This document shows, one piece after another, positions 33,492 through 41,434 of a stretch of 64,000 nucleotides of DNA (position 1 is its first letter; every line of letters begins with the position of its first letter). This stretch comes from Nodosilinea sp. FACHB-131 (lineage in GTDB: Bacteria; Cyanobacteriota; Cyanobacteriia; Phormidesmidales; Phormidesmidaceae): contig NZ_JACJOF010000007.1 of the NCBI RefSeq assembly GCF_014695395.1, forward strand, positions 1-64,000, read 5' to 3'. A program made the translations under genes and the position numbers. The notes beneath the pieces are model-generated. The model worked only from the letters and a program-made list of their open reading frames with translations. It did no database searches and was not told where the DNA came from.

Positions 33492-35633
33492 CTAGGACGA
33501 GGTCAAGAATTTAGAATTTAGCTTGAAGGCAGCTCGATCAGAACGGACGGGGCGATCGCTGCGTAGAGGATGGGGCTCGCCCACCAAAATGACCGAGCCG
33601 GTCAGCTGATCGACCAGGGACGTAGTTTGTGAGCCCACGGTCAACCCATTGCCGACGCGACGACGCTGTAGGCGCAGCATCACTACGTCATACTGCGATG
33701 CGGTTTTGACAATGGTAGCGACCACGTTGTCTCCCGCTACTAGGCGAATATCGATATCGATATCCGAGGCGGGAAAACGGTCCACCAACAGCTCTAGCTG
33801 CTTGGCTAACCGGCTGCGCTGAAGTTCTGAGGCCCGCGAACTGTGCACGTGCAGCAGCGTAATTTTAGCCTCGTAAGTGCTGGCCAACACCTGGGCAAAG
33901 CGCAGGGTGCGGAGGTTAGCAGGGGAGGGGTTCTCAATGGGCAACAGAATGGTTTTGCAGGTCGTGGGCGAATCTAGCAAGCGGGCCACCACTACTGGGC
34001 AGTGGGCTGACCACAAAATACTGTCCTGAATATTGCTGAAGAGCCGGGCACCTAGCCGCGAGCGCTGTCCCATGCCCAGCAGAATCAGGTTGGCATTTTC
34101 CTCCCGGCTGAGGTGAGAAATGCCCTGGGCCACGTTGTAGTCGATTCTCAACCTGGGGTCGATTTCGGCTTCTAGGGCGGCGCTGATCGCCTGGGTGGCC
34201 TCCAGCCTCTGGCGGCTGTGGGCAATAGCTCTAGCCAGCTGCGGCGAATCCATCTGGGGTTGAGCCAGGGCCACCGCCAGGGGAATCACCCGCCCGTGTT
34301 CATGGCGGGCGACTGCCGCTGCCAGCTCAATCAGCCATTGCTCGGTATTGGGGTTGTAGATCGGCACCACCACCGTAAACGACTCTGGAATGTCACTGGA
34401 GGCGGGTAGCCAATCGAGCACTTCGGTTTCCGCCAATGGATCTACGGTGATTAGCTGTTTGCCGAATCTAGTGGTAACCAGCGGACCTAGAATGGCCGTC
34501 ACCAGCATCAGCAAAATGACGCTGTTGAACACCTGGGAGTTAATAATTTCCGCTTCATAGCCCACCAGCGCTGCCGCTAGGGTAGCCGCCACCTGCGGAA
34601 TCGACAGCGACCACATAGTCCAGGTTTCGGGCCAGGTGTAGCCATAGAGCATGCGGGCACCTAGGGAGGCCAGCCCTTTAGTGAGCAACAGCATACCGAC
34701 GATGATCAAGGGCAGTTCAATCGATCTGAGGATGTCGCCAAAAGCCTCTAGATCGAGCAGTAGCCCCATGGCCACAAAAAACATCGGAATAAATAAAACG
34801 CTACCCAAAAATTCTGTTTTTTCCTTGACTGGGCCATCACCAATTACGCTGTTGATAGCCAGCCCCGCCAAGAAGGCCCCAATAATGCTTTCTACTCCAA
34901 TTAGCTGTGCTCCCAATGCACAGAGAAACACAGAGAGCATCACAAAAAGAAATTGATTACCCTCGTCTTTTCCAGTTCGCTGGAAGAACAGCTTACTGAG
35001 CTGTTTGAGACCCACTAAAACTGCGATCGTGTATAGAGCCAATGACCCTAACAACGTGGCCAATTTAAGCGTTGAAAAGTCTCCCTGATTGATGCCTAGA
35101 CAGATAGCCAGCACCAGCAGCGAGCCAATGTCTGTGAAAATTGTTGCCCCAACAGTGACGGTTACGGCTTCATTATTTACAATGCCAAACCGTTGCACAA
35201 TCGGATAGGCCAGTAGCGTGTGAGAGGCCAGCAAAGAGCCAATTAAAACCGCTGCCAGCCAGCCAAAGTTAAAGAATAAACCAACCGCAATACCGCCTAG
35301 CATGGGGACAGCAAAGGTCAGCATGCCAAAGCCGAGGGAGCGGTTGCGTGTTTTCTCAAATAGGGCCATGTCAATCTCAAGACCGGCCACAAACATCAGA
35401 TAAATTTTGCCGATTTCTGAGAATAGTTTCATGATGTCGGTGTCAGCGCTGAGCCACCCCAGACCGCTACTACCAAATAACACCCCAGCCAGCAATAGGC
35501 CGATTAATCCGGGTAGCCTGAACCGTTCAAAAATGGGCGGTGTGATCAACACAATCGCCAGCAACAGCACAAACGTTGTAATTGGTTCTTTTAACGTTTC
35601 TGAGACAGGTTCTACCAAAAAGAAAAACATCAT
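33492..35633 (-). CDS. CPA2 (Kef-type) cation:proton antiporter with USP-like C-terminal domains
   Basis: A 713-residue protein. Residues 10-395 hold about 12 membrane helices of the CPA2 family (RLPGLIGLLLAGVLFG, MFVAGLEIDMALFEK, LLASHTLLAYPIVQRFG, FLAGLAINSVIGDG, ALVGYEAEIINSQVFNSVILLM). From about residue 425 come two universal-stress-protein-like alpha/beta domains (FTVVVPIYNPNTEQWLIELAAAV and CKTILLPIENPSPANLRTLRFAQVL). Kef-type antiporters move K+ or Na+ against protons; the USP-like tail probably senses nucleotides or stress. There is no RCK domain in it. Confidence 0.87.
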   Translation of the reverse strand: MMFFFLVEPVSETLKEPITTFVLLLAIVLITPPIFERFRLPGLIGLLLAGVLFGSSGLGWLSADTDIMKLFSEIGKIYLMFVAGLEIDMALFEKTRNRSLGFGMLTFAVPMLGGIAVGLFFNFGWLAAVLIGSLLASHTLLAYPIVQRFGIVNNEAVTVTVGATIFTDIGSLLVLAICLGINQGDFSTLKLATLLGSLALYTIAVLVGLKQLSKLFFQRTGKDEGNQFLFVMLSVFLCALGAQLIGVESIIGAFLAGLAINSVIGDGPVKEKTEFLGSVLFIPMFFVAMGLLLDLEAFGDILRSIELPLIIVGMLLLTKGLASLGARMLYGYTWPETWTMWSLSIPQVAATLAAALVGYEAEIINSQVFNSVILLMLVTAILGPLVTTRFGKQLITVDPLAETEVLDWLPASSDIPESFTVVVPIYNPNTEQWLIELAAAVARHEHGRVIPLAVALAQPQMDSPQLARAIAHSRQRLEATQAISAALEAEIDPRLRIDYNVAQGISHLSREENANLILLGMGQRSRLGARLFSNIQDSILWSAHCPVVVARLLDSPTTCKTILLPIENPSPANLRTLRFAQVLASTYEAKITLLHVHSSRASELQRSRLAKQLELLVDRFPASDIDIDIRLVAGDNVVATIVKTASQYDVVMLRLQRRRVGNGLTVGSQTTSLVDQLTGSVILVGEPHPLRSDRPVRSDRAAFKLNSKFLTSS

Positions 35634-35797
35634 GCGGCCCTTAGCATAAAGAGAGCCAGGACGCTTGAGGCCTGGCTGTGGAAGTTAATTAAATACTGAC
35701 TTTGTATTGAGTCTGCTGTCCTAAGGGTCGTGCTCCTAGGCTAAGTCTGTCTCTCTGTCCAAAGTAAGAGTTTCGCGCTGCTCCTGGTTTTTAGCAT

Positions 35798-35828
35798 AAA
35801 AGCCGCCCCAGATTCTAGGGCGGCTTTT
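35798..35828 (-). terminator. Terminator of the groESL operon
   Basis: AAAAGCCGCCC (35798-35808) pairs with GGGCGGCTTTT (35818-35828), with a nine-base loop. Read leftward the stem ends in GGCTTTTATG. It lies about 95 bases after the groEL stop. The space between this hairpin and the antiporter start (35634-35797) shows no gene. Confidence 0.75.
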
Positions 35829-35921
35829 GTTTAGAGCTATGTTGCCAGACAGATTGCTACACAGTTACAGCCCGGTGGCGTGTCCCTAACAGCGTCTGGT
35901 GCTGGTGGCTAACTTAGCGAC

Positions 35922-37553
35922 TTAGTAGTCGAAGTCGCCGCCCATGCCGGCGCCTGCAGGGGCACCTTCTTTGGGCTCGGGCATGTCGACCACGATGCAC
36001 TCGGTGGTCAGCACCATACCGGCGATGGAGGCCGCGTTCTGCAGGGCAGAGCGAGTCACCTTGGCGGGGTCAACGATACCGGCGTCAAACATGTCGACGA
36101 ACTCACCGTTAGCGGCGTTGTAGCCGACGTTGAAGTCCTTCTCTTTGACGCGCTCGGCGATCACGGCACCGTTTTGGCCAGCGTTCTGGGCAATGCGCAT
36201 CAGAGGAGCAGCCAGGGCACGGGCTACGATCGCAGCCCCAGTGTGCTCTTCAGCGGTGAGGTTGGCTTCTAACCAGGTGGTGAGATCGGGCACCAGGTGG
36301 GCCAGAGTAGTACCACCGCCGGGGACGATGCCTTCTTCAACGGCTGCCTTGGTGGCGTTGATGGCGTCTTCGAGGCGCAGCTTGCGGTCTTTCATCTCGG
36401 TTTCGGTGGCGGCACCGACCTTGATTACGGCTACACCGCCAGAGAGCTTGGCCAGACGCTCTTGCAGCTTCTCTTTGTCGTAGGTCGACTCGGTTTCGTC
36501 TATCTGGCGACGGATCTGCTCGCAGCGGGCCTTGACATCCTGCTCGTTGCCTTCGGCGACGATGGTGGTGGTGTCTTTGGTGATGGTGAGGCGACGGGCC
36601 TGACCCAGCATGTCGAGCTTGGTGTTGTCGAGCTTGAGGCCGGTGTCTTCAGAGATCACCTGACCGCCAGTCAGCACGGCGATGTCTTCGAGCATGGCCT
36701 TGCGGCGATCGCCAAACCCAGGAGCCTTAACGGCAGCCACGTTCAGCACACCGCGCAGACGGTTGACTACCAGGGTAGCCAGAGCCTCTTTCTCGATGTC
36801 TTCAGCAATGATGATTAGGGGACGACCGGAGCGAGCGACTTGCTCCAGCACGGGCACTAGATCCTGCACCAGGGCAATTTTCTTGTCGGTGATCAGGATG
36901 TAGGGCTCATCGAGCACCGCTTCCATGCGCTCGGTGTCGGTGACGAAGTAGGGGGAGACATAGCCCTTGTCAAAGCGCATCCCTTCGGTGACCTCCAGTT
37001 CGGTGGTCATCGACTTGCCTTCTTCTAGGGAGATGACGCCTTCGCGGCCCACTTTCTCCATGGCTTCAGCGATCATGGCGCCCACTTCTTCGTCGTTACC
37101 GGCGGAGATGGAACCCACCTGAGCAATGGACTTAGAGTCGCCAACGGGGCGGGCGTGCTCAGCAATTTTTTCGACCAGAAACGCAGTGGCTTTGTCGATG
37201 CCGCGCTTCAGCGAAATGGCGTTGGCGCCAGCGGCGACGTTGCGCATCCCTTCCTTGACCATGGCGTGGGCCAGGACGGTGGCGGTGGTGGTACCGTCGC
37301 CAGCGGCGTCGTTGGTTTTAGAAGCAGCCTGACGAATCAGGGCTACGCCGGTGTTCTCGATGTTGTCTTCGAGTTCAATTTCTTTGGCGATGGTGACGCC
37401 GTCATTGACGATCTGGGGCGCGCCAAACTTTTTCTCGAGCACCACGTTGCGGCCTTTGGGGCCGAGGGTGACGGCCACGGCCTCAGTCAGAATGTCCATA
37501 CCGCGTTCGAGGGCGCGACGGGCGTTTTCGTTGTAGACAATGCGCTTAGCCAT
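35922..37553 (-). CDS. groL: Chaperonin GroEL (60 kDa)
   Basis: A 543-residue group I chaperonin. [40 protein letters not shown] contains the nucleotide-binding region, [11 protein letters not shown] is the phosphate-binding loop, and VVPGGGTT-like [12 protein letters not shown] and a C-terminal Gly-rich tail ([14 protein letters not shown]) follow. It folds proteins with GroES; the C-terminus is the classical GGM-like type, not His-rich, so it belongs with the groES-linked GroEL1. It is downstream of groES, 227 bases away, behind the CIRCE operator. Confidence 0.97.
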   Translation of the reverse strand: MAKRIVYNENARRALERGMDILTEAVAVTLGPKGRNVVLEKKFGAPQIVNDGVTIAKEIELEDNIENTGVALIRQAASKTNDAAGDGTTTATVLAHAMVKEGMRNVAAGANAISLKRGIDKATAFLVEKIAEHARPVGDSKSIAQVGSISAGNDEEVGAMIAEAMEKVGREGVISLEEGKSMTTELEVTEGMRFDKGYVSPYFVTDTERMEAVLDEPYILITDKKIALVQDLVPVLEQVARSGRPLIIIAEDIEKEALATLVVNRLRGVLNVAAVKAPGFGDRRKAMLEDIAVLTGGQVISEDTGLKLDNTKLDMLGQARRLTITKDTTTIVAEGNEQDVKARCEQIRRQIDETESTYDKEKLQERLAKLSGGVAVIKVGAATETEMKDRKLRLEDAINATKAAVEEGIVPGGGTTLAHLVPDLTTWLEANLTAEEHTGAAIVARALAAPLMRIAQNAGQNGAVIAERVKEKDFNVGYNAANGEFVDMFDAGIVDPAKVTRSALQNAASIAGMVLTTECIVVDMPEPKEGAPAGAGMGGDFDY

Positions 37554-37724
37554 AGATTTGATGTTCTCCGGGAAGAAAATACGAAGTGAATGCGAAAACG
37601 TGAAGGGAAGAGAATTTTAGGGGTCGGAACTCACCAGCTCAGTCAGTCGGGTAAAGCGCTAGCGGAACCCACGAAACTTTGCAAAGGCAACTGCAAGTAA
37701 CGCCTTGCAATTGGCGTAGGTGAT

Positions 37725-37741
37725 GGTGGGCATTGCCCACC
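37725..37741. repeat. GGTGGGCA-T-TGCCCACC palindrome in the groES-groEL spacer
   Basis: Eight-base arms around a single central base, flanked on the right by CTAC and on the left by a partial GTAGG. This motif is a short dispersed palindrome of the kind often seen in cyanobacterial spacers; a related pair of arms is at 4946-4995. In the polycistronic message it would form a hairpin between the two chaperonin genes. Confidence 0.6.
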
Positions 37742-37780
37742 CTACAAAGCCAAAATTCAAACTCTAAAATTCAGAGTTAT

Positions 37781-38092
37781 TTAGCCGAGAACGGCGAGGA
37801 TGTCTTTCTCAGACAGCAGCACAAACTCGTCGCCGCCCAGCTTGATGTCGGTACCGGCATACTTGGAATAGAGCACCTTGTCGCCAACTTTTACTTCCAG
37901 CGATTGGCGGGTGCCTTTGTCGTCGGTTTTACCAGGGCCTACGGCGGTGATCTCGCCCACCTGAGGCTTTTCCTTGGCGGTGTCAGGTAGCAGAATGCCG
38001 CCAGCAGTGGTCTCTTCGGACGCACTTACTTTAATCAAAACTCGATCGGCTAGGGGCTTAACGCTAGATGCCGCCAAAGTGATAGCTGCCAT
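37781..38092 (-). CDS. groS: Co-chaperonin GroES (10 kDa)
   Basis: 103 residues with the GroES signature [45 protein letters not shown] (the mobile loop is at [11 protein letters not shown]) and the end [19 protein letters not shown]. It caps GroEL. The ATG at 38092 is the family start; the frame happens to be open to 38143, where the reading would include a CIRCE-like half-site. First gene of the groESL operon, under a CIRCE element 90 bases upstream. Confidence 0.96.
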   Translation of the reverse strand: MAAITLAASSVKPLADRVLIKVSASEETTAGGILLPDTAKEKPQVGEITAVGPGKTDDKGTRQSLEVKVGDKVLYSKYAGTDIKLGGDEFVLLSEKDILAVLG

Positions 38093-38181
38093 ACAATGCT
38101 TCTCCGGATTTGCTATTAAGACAGCGCCTGGGGGAGTTAGCACTCAGCCCCGCTCAGACGCATTACACAGACTTTCGAAGC

Positions 38182-38208
38182 TTAGCACTCGCAAGCTCCG
38201 AGTGCTAA
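38182..38208 (-). promoter_or_regulatory. CIRCE operator of the groESL operon
   Basis: TTAGCACTC, nine bases, GAGTGCTAA: a perfect match to the CIRCE element bound by the heat-shock repressor HrcA. It lies 90 bases upstream of the groES start, between groES and the divergent EamA gene. An extra half-site TTAGCACTC is at 38137-38145. Confidence 0.95.
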
Positions 38209-38288
38209 TTTACGACGCTAGAGGGGCGATCGCAACAAAGCCCCCTGTACGGGTTCCCGAACTGGTTGGCGCTGTGTAGGATTGATCG

Positions 38289-39182
38289 ATGCCCAAACTC
38301 AAGGTTCTGCTGCCCATTCTCACCAGCTTTTTGTTTGCGGGCAGCTTTGTGGCGGGCAAATACACCACGGTCGATCTGGGGCCGCTGACTACCTCGCTGC
38401 TGCGCTACGTCATTGCCATGGGAGTTTTGGGTCTATTTATCAGCCGCAGTGCTCAGCCGGTCAAAGCCCTCACCGTCGCCCGCGCCGACTGGGGAGCGAT
38501 GGCGCTACTGGGTCTATTTGGGGTGGTGGGTTATCACTATTTTTTCTTTAGCAGCCTGCGCTACACGGCCACGGCTAACACCGCCATTATCAACGCCTTT
38601 AATCCGGTGGTGACGGGGGTGATGGCGGCGCTGTTTATTGGTGAGCGGCTGAGTCGCCGCCAGTACGGCGGCATTGTGCTGGCGCTGCTGGGAGTGCTGA
38701 CCCTGCTGACTCGGGGCAACATCACCACCCTGCTCACCCTAAAACTCAACCGGGGCGATGGGCTGATGCTGTGCGCGGTGCTGTGCTGGGTGGTGTATTC
38801 CTTAATTATCAAACAGCTAAGCCAGCGGTACTCGGGGTTGACGATTACCTTTTATGCCGCTGTGGCTGGCGTTGGGCAACTCCTAGTACTGGCCTCGTTA
38901 GAACGCTGGTGGCTACAGTTGGCGACCCTCTCTTTGGCTTCATCGATCGCCATTCTGTACATGGGGGTGGCAGCGTCGGGTGTGGCCTATCTATTGTTTA
39001 ACCTCAGCATTCAGCAGGTTGGCCCCACCCGCACTGCCAGCGTCGTCTATAGTTTGGTGCCGATCTTTGTGGCGGGGCTAGCCTGGCTGTTTTTTCGAGA
39101 GCCACTGACGGCGACGATGGTGGCTAGCATGGGGCTAATTTTGCTGGGCGTGAATGTGGTGCTCAGTCAACCTAGACTATGA
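38289..39182 (+). CDS. DMT-superfamily transporter (EamA family)
   Basis: A 297-residue protein of ten membrane helices in two EamA halves. The first has SFVAGKYTTVDLGPLTTSLLRYVIA and TANTAIINAFNPVVTGVMAALFIGERLSRRQ. The second has YMGVAASGVAYLLFNLSIQQVGPTRTASVVYSLVPIFVAGLAWLFFREPL. These carriers export or import small metabolites; the substrate is unknown. AGGA precedes the ATG. It is divergent from groESL and shares the 196-base spacer holding the CIRCE element, so heat shock could influence both. Confidence 0.87.
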   Translation: MPKLKVLLPILTSFLFAGSFVAGKYTTVDLGPLTTSLLRYVIAMGVLGLFISRSAQPVKALTVARADWGAMALLGLFGVVGYHYFFFSSLRYTATANTAIINAFNPVVTGVMAALFIGERLSRRQYGGIVLALLGVLTLLTRGNITTLLTLKLNRGDGLMLCAVLCWVVYSLIIKQLSQRYSGLTITFYAAVAGVGQLLVLASLERWWLQLATLSLASSIAILYMGVAASGVAYLLFNLSIQQVGPTRTASVVYSLVPIFVAGLAWLFFREPLTATMVASMGLILLGVNVVLSQPRL

Positions 39183-39254
39183 GTCAGTCAGGTGTGCTAT
39201 TCGCTACTCTGGGCATAGCTTTTTACTCAACCCACTGCACTTTCTGGAGGCGTT

Positions 39255-40736
39255 ATGGCATCGCTTTTACCATCTTTTTTGAATCCGTTTCTTGCTAGTC
39301 TCAATCCCCTTGATATTTTTGGCAGCACCGTTTTGGTCAGTGGCTTTGGCGATGACGTGCTCAATGGCGGCACGGAAGACGAAATCTTAGTGGGCCTCTG
39401 GGGCAACAAACAGCTGTTTGGGGCCGAAGGAAATGACTGGCTTTTGGGTGGTCTGGGCAATGATGCTCTCGATGGGGGTTTGGGCAATAACCAGCTCTTT
39501 ACCGGGCTGGGGCAGGATACCGTGGTGCTCAAAAACGATGGCCGGGTCGATACCGTGGTGGATTTTACTCCTGGAAGCGATCGCTTTTTGCTGCCAGGGG
39601 GCTTGAGTTTTGGGCAGATTGCGATCGCTCAGCAGGGCGCAAACACCACCCTGCGCTACTTGAACCAGCCGGAGCCCAGCGTCATTCTCCTGAATGTGGA
39701 AGCGACCAGTCTTACTGCCGAGAATTTTCAAGCCCAGGCGCTGGTGCCCAGTTTTAGCGGCCTGACGATCTTTGGCGACAGTCTGTCAGACCCTGGCAAC
39801 CTGTTTGGGCTGACGGGCTTTTTCCCGCCTTTTCCCTATTCTGAAGGCCGGTTTTCTAACGGCGATATTTGGGTTGACTACCTGGCTAGCGATATCGGAC
39901 TAGAGCCTACCGAGGTGCAAAACTTCGCCGTGGGGGGAGCCACCACAGGCCGAGACAACGGCCTCGACCCCCTAATTAGCTCGCTCACGGGCACGGCATC
40001 TAATCTGCCGGGATTGCTCGACGAGGTCGATAGCTATCTGGGTGGCCTCGGGGAAGGCGCGGCCAACCCTGACAGTCTTTATGTCTTGTGGGCCGGGGCC
40101 AACGACTTATTTAATCTACCCAGCGACCCCGCTGCAATTCCGGCCTTTCTCGCCACCTCGGTGCAGAATATCGCCACGGCTATCACCAGCCTAGCGGCGC
40201 GGGGAGCCGATACATTTTTGGTGCCCAACCTGCCGAACTTGGGCCTGACGCCCCGCACCCTGGGCGATGGCACCAGCGCCCAGGCCACTGCGCTGAGCCA
40301 GTCGTTTAACGCTGGTTTAGCCAATACGTTAGCGGCGCTGGAGCAAAGTCTGTCCGCTACGATCGACATCATCCCGGTCGATTTGTTTGGATTGACCACC
40401 GAGATTATTGGCGCTCCGGCGGAGTTTGGGTTTACCAACGTCACCGACCCGCTGCTCAACCAGGGACTGCTCGACGACCCCGGCTACTTTTGGTGGGATC
40501 AGCAGCACCCCACAACCACCGTGCACGCGCTGCTGGCGGATGTGTTTCAGACTAGCCTCTTGGAGGCAGGATATTTGCAGCCCGGCGATGGTGCGATGCC
40601 AGCGCTGGCAGGCGAAGCTTTGGCGATGTCTGGAGCGGTTTCCCAGGGTGGCGCAATAGGAATTTTCAGCCCCGATTCGGATAGTTGGGTCGCGGACTCC
40701 CTGAGTTCAGTTCAGACTGTGTCAGCCGTGATTTGA
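39255..40736 (+). CDS. SGNH/GDSL hydrolase with N-terminal RTX-type calcium-binding repeats
   Basis: A 493-residue protein. Residues about 30-105 carry hemolysin-type repeats of the GGxGxDxLxGG kind (GGTEDEILVGLWG, GNDWLLGGLGNDALDGGLGN), some degenerate. The GDSL domain runs from about residue 170: block I IFGDSLSDPGN with the nucleophile Ser, block II AVGGATTG, block III WAGANDL, and block V WWDQQHPTTTVH with the catalytic Asp and His. No N-terminal signal peptide, which fits type I secretion. The repeats sit before the enzyme, whereas RTX proteins usually have them near the C-terminus. GGAGG precedes the ATG. Substrate unknown (lipase/esterase). Confidence 0.85.
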   Translation: MASLLPSFLNPFLASLNPLDIFGSTVLVSGFGDDVLNGGTEDEILVGLWGNKQLFGAEGNDWLLGGLGNDALDGGLGNNQLFTGLGQDTVVLKNDGRVDTVVDFTPGSDRFLLPGGLSFGQIAIAQQGANTTLRYLNQPEPSVILLNVEATSLTAENFQAQALVPSFSGLTIFGDSLSDPGNLFGLTGFFPPFPYSEGRFSNGDIWVDYLASDIGLEPTEVQNFAVGGATTGRDNGLDPLISSLTGTASNLPGLLDEVDSYLGGLGEGAANPDSLYVLWAGANDLFNLPSDPAAIPAFLATSVQNIATAITSLAARGADTFLVPNLPNLGLTPRTLGDGTSAQATALSQSFNAGLANTLAALEQSLSATIDIIPVDLFGLTTEIIGAPAEFGFTNVTDPLLNQGLLDDPGYFWWDQQHPTTTVHALLADVFQTSLLEAGYLQPGDGAMPALAGEALAMSGAVSQGGAIGIFSPDSDSWVADSLSSVQTVSAVI

Positions 40737-40789
40737 GAGCGGACCTGGTTGAGGCGATTGGCCTCCGGCCACCCTTTGGGATCGCAGTC

Positions 40790-40821
40790 AAAAGCCCGGC
40801 GGATAAAAATTTCCGCCGGGC
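40790..40821 (-). terminator. Terminator of the small 68-residue protein gene
   Basis: GCCCGGCGG (40794-40802) pairs with CCGCCGGGC (40813-40821). Read leftward the stem is followed by TTTTGA. It lies 59 bases after the small gene's stop and also separates it from the convergent GDSL gene. Confidence 0.75.
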
Positions 40822-40879
40822 ATCAAAGGGCTAACCCCAGTTGCGCTAACCACCTGGGCTCAGTGAGGGTGTTTAAGGT

Positions 40880-41086
40880 CTAGTAGCTGTCTTCGCTGCT
40901 GACGGTGTGCAGGGCTAGATCGTGGTTGGCTCGGTTGAGGCGATCGGCGATCGCCCGACGCCACTTGAGACTAACGGTGTCGTCTGCGAGTACTTCTTGG
41001 GCCTCTTCGCGATAGAGGGCGCTTTGTACTGTACCGACTTTTTCGAGCTGCTTTAGGTGCTCAAGTACTTCTTGGGGATTGTTCAT
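40880..41086 (-). CDS. Small hypothetical protein
   Basis: A 68-residue, highly charged, helical protein without cysteine (NNPQEVLEHLKQLEKVGTVQ start, WRRAIADRLNRANHDLAL in the second half). No signal or membrane segment. A strong terminator follows, which supports it being an expressed gene. Family not recognised. A second, overlapping frame further right (41061-41267) looks like a shadow. Confidence 0.6.
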   Translation of the reverse strand: MNNPQEVLEHLKQLEKVGTVQSALYREEAQEVLADDTVSLKWRRAIADRLNRANHDLALHTVSSEDSY

Positions 41087-41434
41087 AACGATAGTCCTTA
41101 TACATAAGAGGAACCAGACCCGCCTTGGGGCACCGGGCCTGGGTACATGACCCCATTCTCCGAGAACCCATCCCTAACGACCACTGTTCAGGCTGAACCT
41201 TTACGCCTCGATAAAGTTTGTTGTGCTTCGCAATAGGACGTTGCACTTTACGCCAGCGAAAATTCACTGGATCGCGCCCCGCAGGTACTGTGAAGCTAGC
41301 TGGGGCCGATCGGCATTTTCCCGGTGAATACTTTACTTGCCGCTAATTAATAATTGGAGGTTTCTGTCTTAACGGCCCGGTCAGGCCATAGGCTGAAAAC
41401 AGCAAAGGGGCACTGTTCTAGGGGAGGGTCAAGC
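41087..41434. other. Divergent spacer before the sensor GGDEF-EAL gene
   Basis: About 350 bases upstream of two divergent genes. An isolated GGAGG at 41356 precedes no good start. GGGGAGGG at 41420 serves the ATG at 41435. No clear promoter or repeat was identified. Confidence 0.4.

Noticed and set aside
41061-41267. ORF overlapping the start of the 68-residue protein gene
   Set aside because: It overlaps a better supported frame, has no ribosome-binding site and lacks protein-like features.
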